Source: Shewanella loihica PV-4
GTDB lineage: Bacteria > Pseudomonadota > Gammaproteobacteria > Enterobacterales > Shewanellaceae
Reading direction: 5' to 3'
Assembly: GCF_000016065.1 (NCBI RefSeq)
Contig: NC_009092.1
Location: 1,302,001 to 1,366,000, forward strand
Length of the DNA stretch: 64,000 nt
Shown here: positions 63,649 through 64,000 of the stretch, in pieces
Layout: each line of letters begins with the position of its first letter
Position numbering within the stretch: the stretch's first letter is position 1
The notes under the pieces: model-generated
Database searches by the model: none
Told to the model about the DNA's origin: nothing
What the model saw: only the letters and a program-made list of their open reading frames with translations
Program-made: the position numbers and the translations under genes

Positions 63649-64000
63649 CTCGATGCAAGAGTGACGCTCTTGTCTTGCCTCTGTGTGAGATAGGGGCAAG
63701 ACAGAGAAAAGACAGAGACAAGACCTTCACTGTGTTTCATCTGATCCTTAAGGGGTAAAGGTAAAATGCCTTTCACAGAGAACTTGTCTCAGTGCCAATG
63801 CTGTAGAGGTCGATGTTGAGCCGGTTGACCCTGTAAGTTGCCAACTCTTGGCTTGCTAACTTGTTTCCTTAAATACAGAGAGTGTTATTCAAAGGCATTA
63901 GTTAGGAAGAGCAGATTTAAAGATGGAGCTGACTCATTGCCGATGAAATTGAGGCGTTGGATTATCTTTTACTTATTATTTCACATCGATAATCGTTTCT
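63649..64000. other. Region after the second RND operon, to the window edge
   Basis: No gene is visible. A hairpin TGTCTTGCC / GGCAAGACA (63671-63679 and 63695-63703) lies shortly after the pump stop but has no T run, so it is not a standard terminator. The rest is AT-rich and may be promoter for a gene beyond the edge. Confidence 0.4.

Overview
The window looks like chromosomal DNA of a Shewanella-type gammaproteobacterium. The gene content and order (hemW-rdgB-yggU-yggT-proC-yggS divergent from pilT-pilU; ruvX-yqgE; malQ-glgB-glgX-glgP-glgC-glgA next to an iron-dependent alcohol dehydrogenase) match that genus, and the moderate GC of the core genes fits a marine species such as the S. loihica group. 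The genus call is inference from recognised proteins, not from a database search. I saw no rRNA, tRNA, CRISPR array, prophage or replication origin.

Layout. 1-5.2 kb: the 3' end of a DUF2884 gene, a LysR regulator, a gene-poor stretch with a good small-RNA candidate, a membrane-anchored hypothetical protein and a DUF885 metallopeptidase. 5.3-10.2 kb: a minus-strand housekeeping run (yggS, proC, yggT, yggU, DUF4426, rdgB, hemW). 10.3-13.6 kb: pilT, pilU and hemH. 13.6-18.0 kb: an AT-richer accessory island between hemH and ruvX. It holds an IS110-family (IS1111-group) element with a candidate bridge-RNA region, an AlbA_2/Schlafen-like ATP-binding protein, a foldable integron attC site, a RanBP2-type zinc-finger protein and decayed repeats. 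18.1-34.3 kb: ruvX, yqgE, a SUI1 factor, a Fur-box-associated small membrane protein, lipoproteins, a LysR/PACE efflux pair, an OmpA-like protein, MscS, a TRIC-type channel gene whose 3' end is tandemly duplicated, ltaE, two tandem PhoA-type alkaline phosphatases, a thioesterase and NDH-2. 34.7-39.3 kb: an RND efflux pair and a cold-shock protein. 40.3-54.2 kb: alcohol dehydrogenase and a complete glycogen operon. 54.3-59.0 kb: a NYN-domain protein and an unusual group of two sulfotransferases and an aspartyl/asparaginyl beta-hydroxylase, two of the three ending in a SEC-C zinc knuckle. 59.3-63.6 kb: a second RND efflux pair.

How the genes work together. The glg operon covers ADP-glucose synthesis (GlgC), elongation (GlgA), branching (GlgB), phosphorolysis (GlgP), debranching (GlgX) and maltodextrin recycling (MalQ), with overlapping stops and starts that suggest translational coupling. 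The two RND systems have adaptor and pump but no outer-membrane channel, so they probably share a TolC encoded elsewhere. PilT and PilU power type IV pilus retraction.

The observations most worth a second look are: (i) the sulfotransferase / beta-hydroxylase / SEC-C locus, a possible undescribed protein-modification system; (ii) the solitary attC between two cassette-like genes, with an IS1111-group element nearby that has split an older palindromic repeat; (iii) the abundance of short tandem repeats (periods 6-23 bp, plus one of 170 bp) next to or inside otherwise ordinary genes; and (iv) several orphan promoter or terminator signals that may mark small RNAs.
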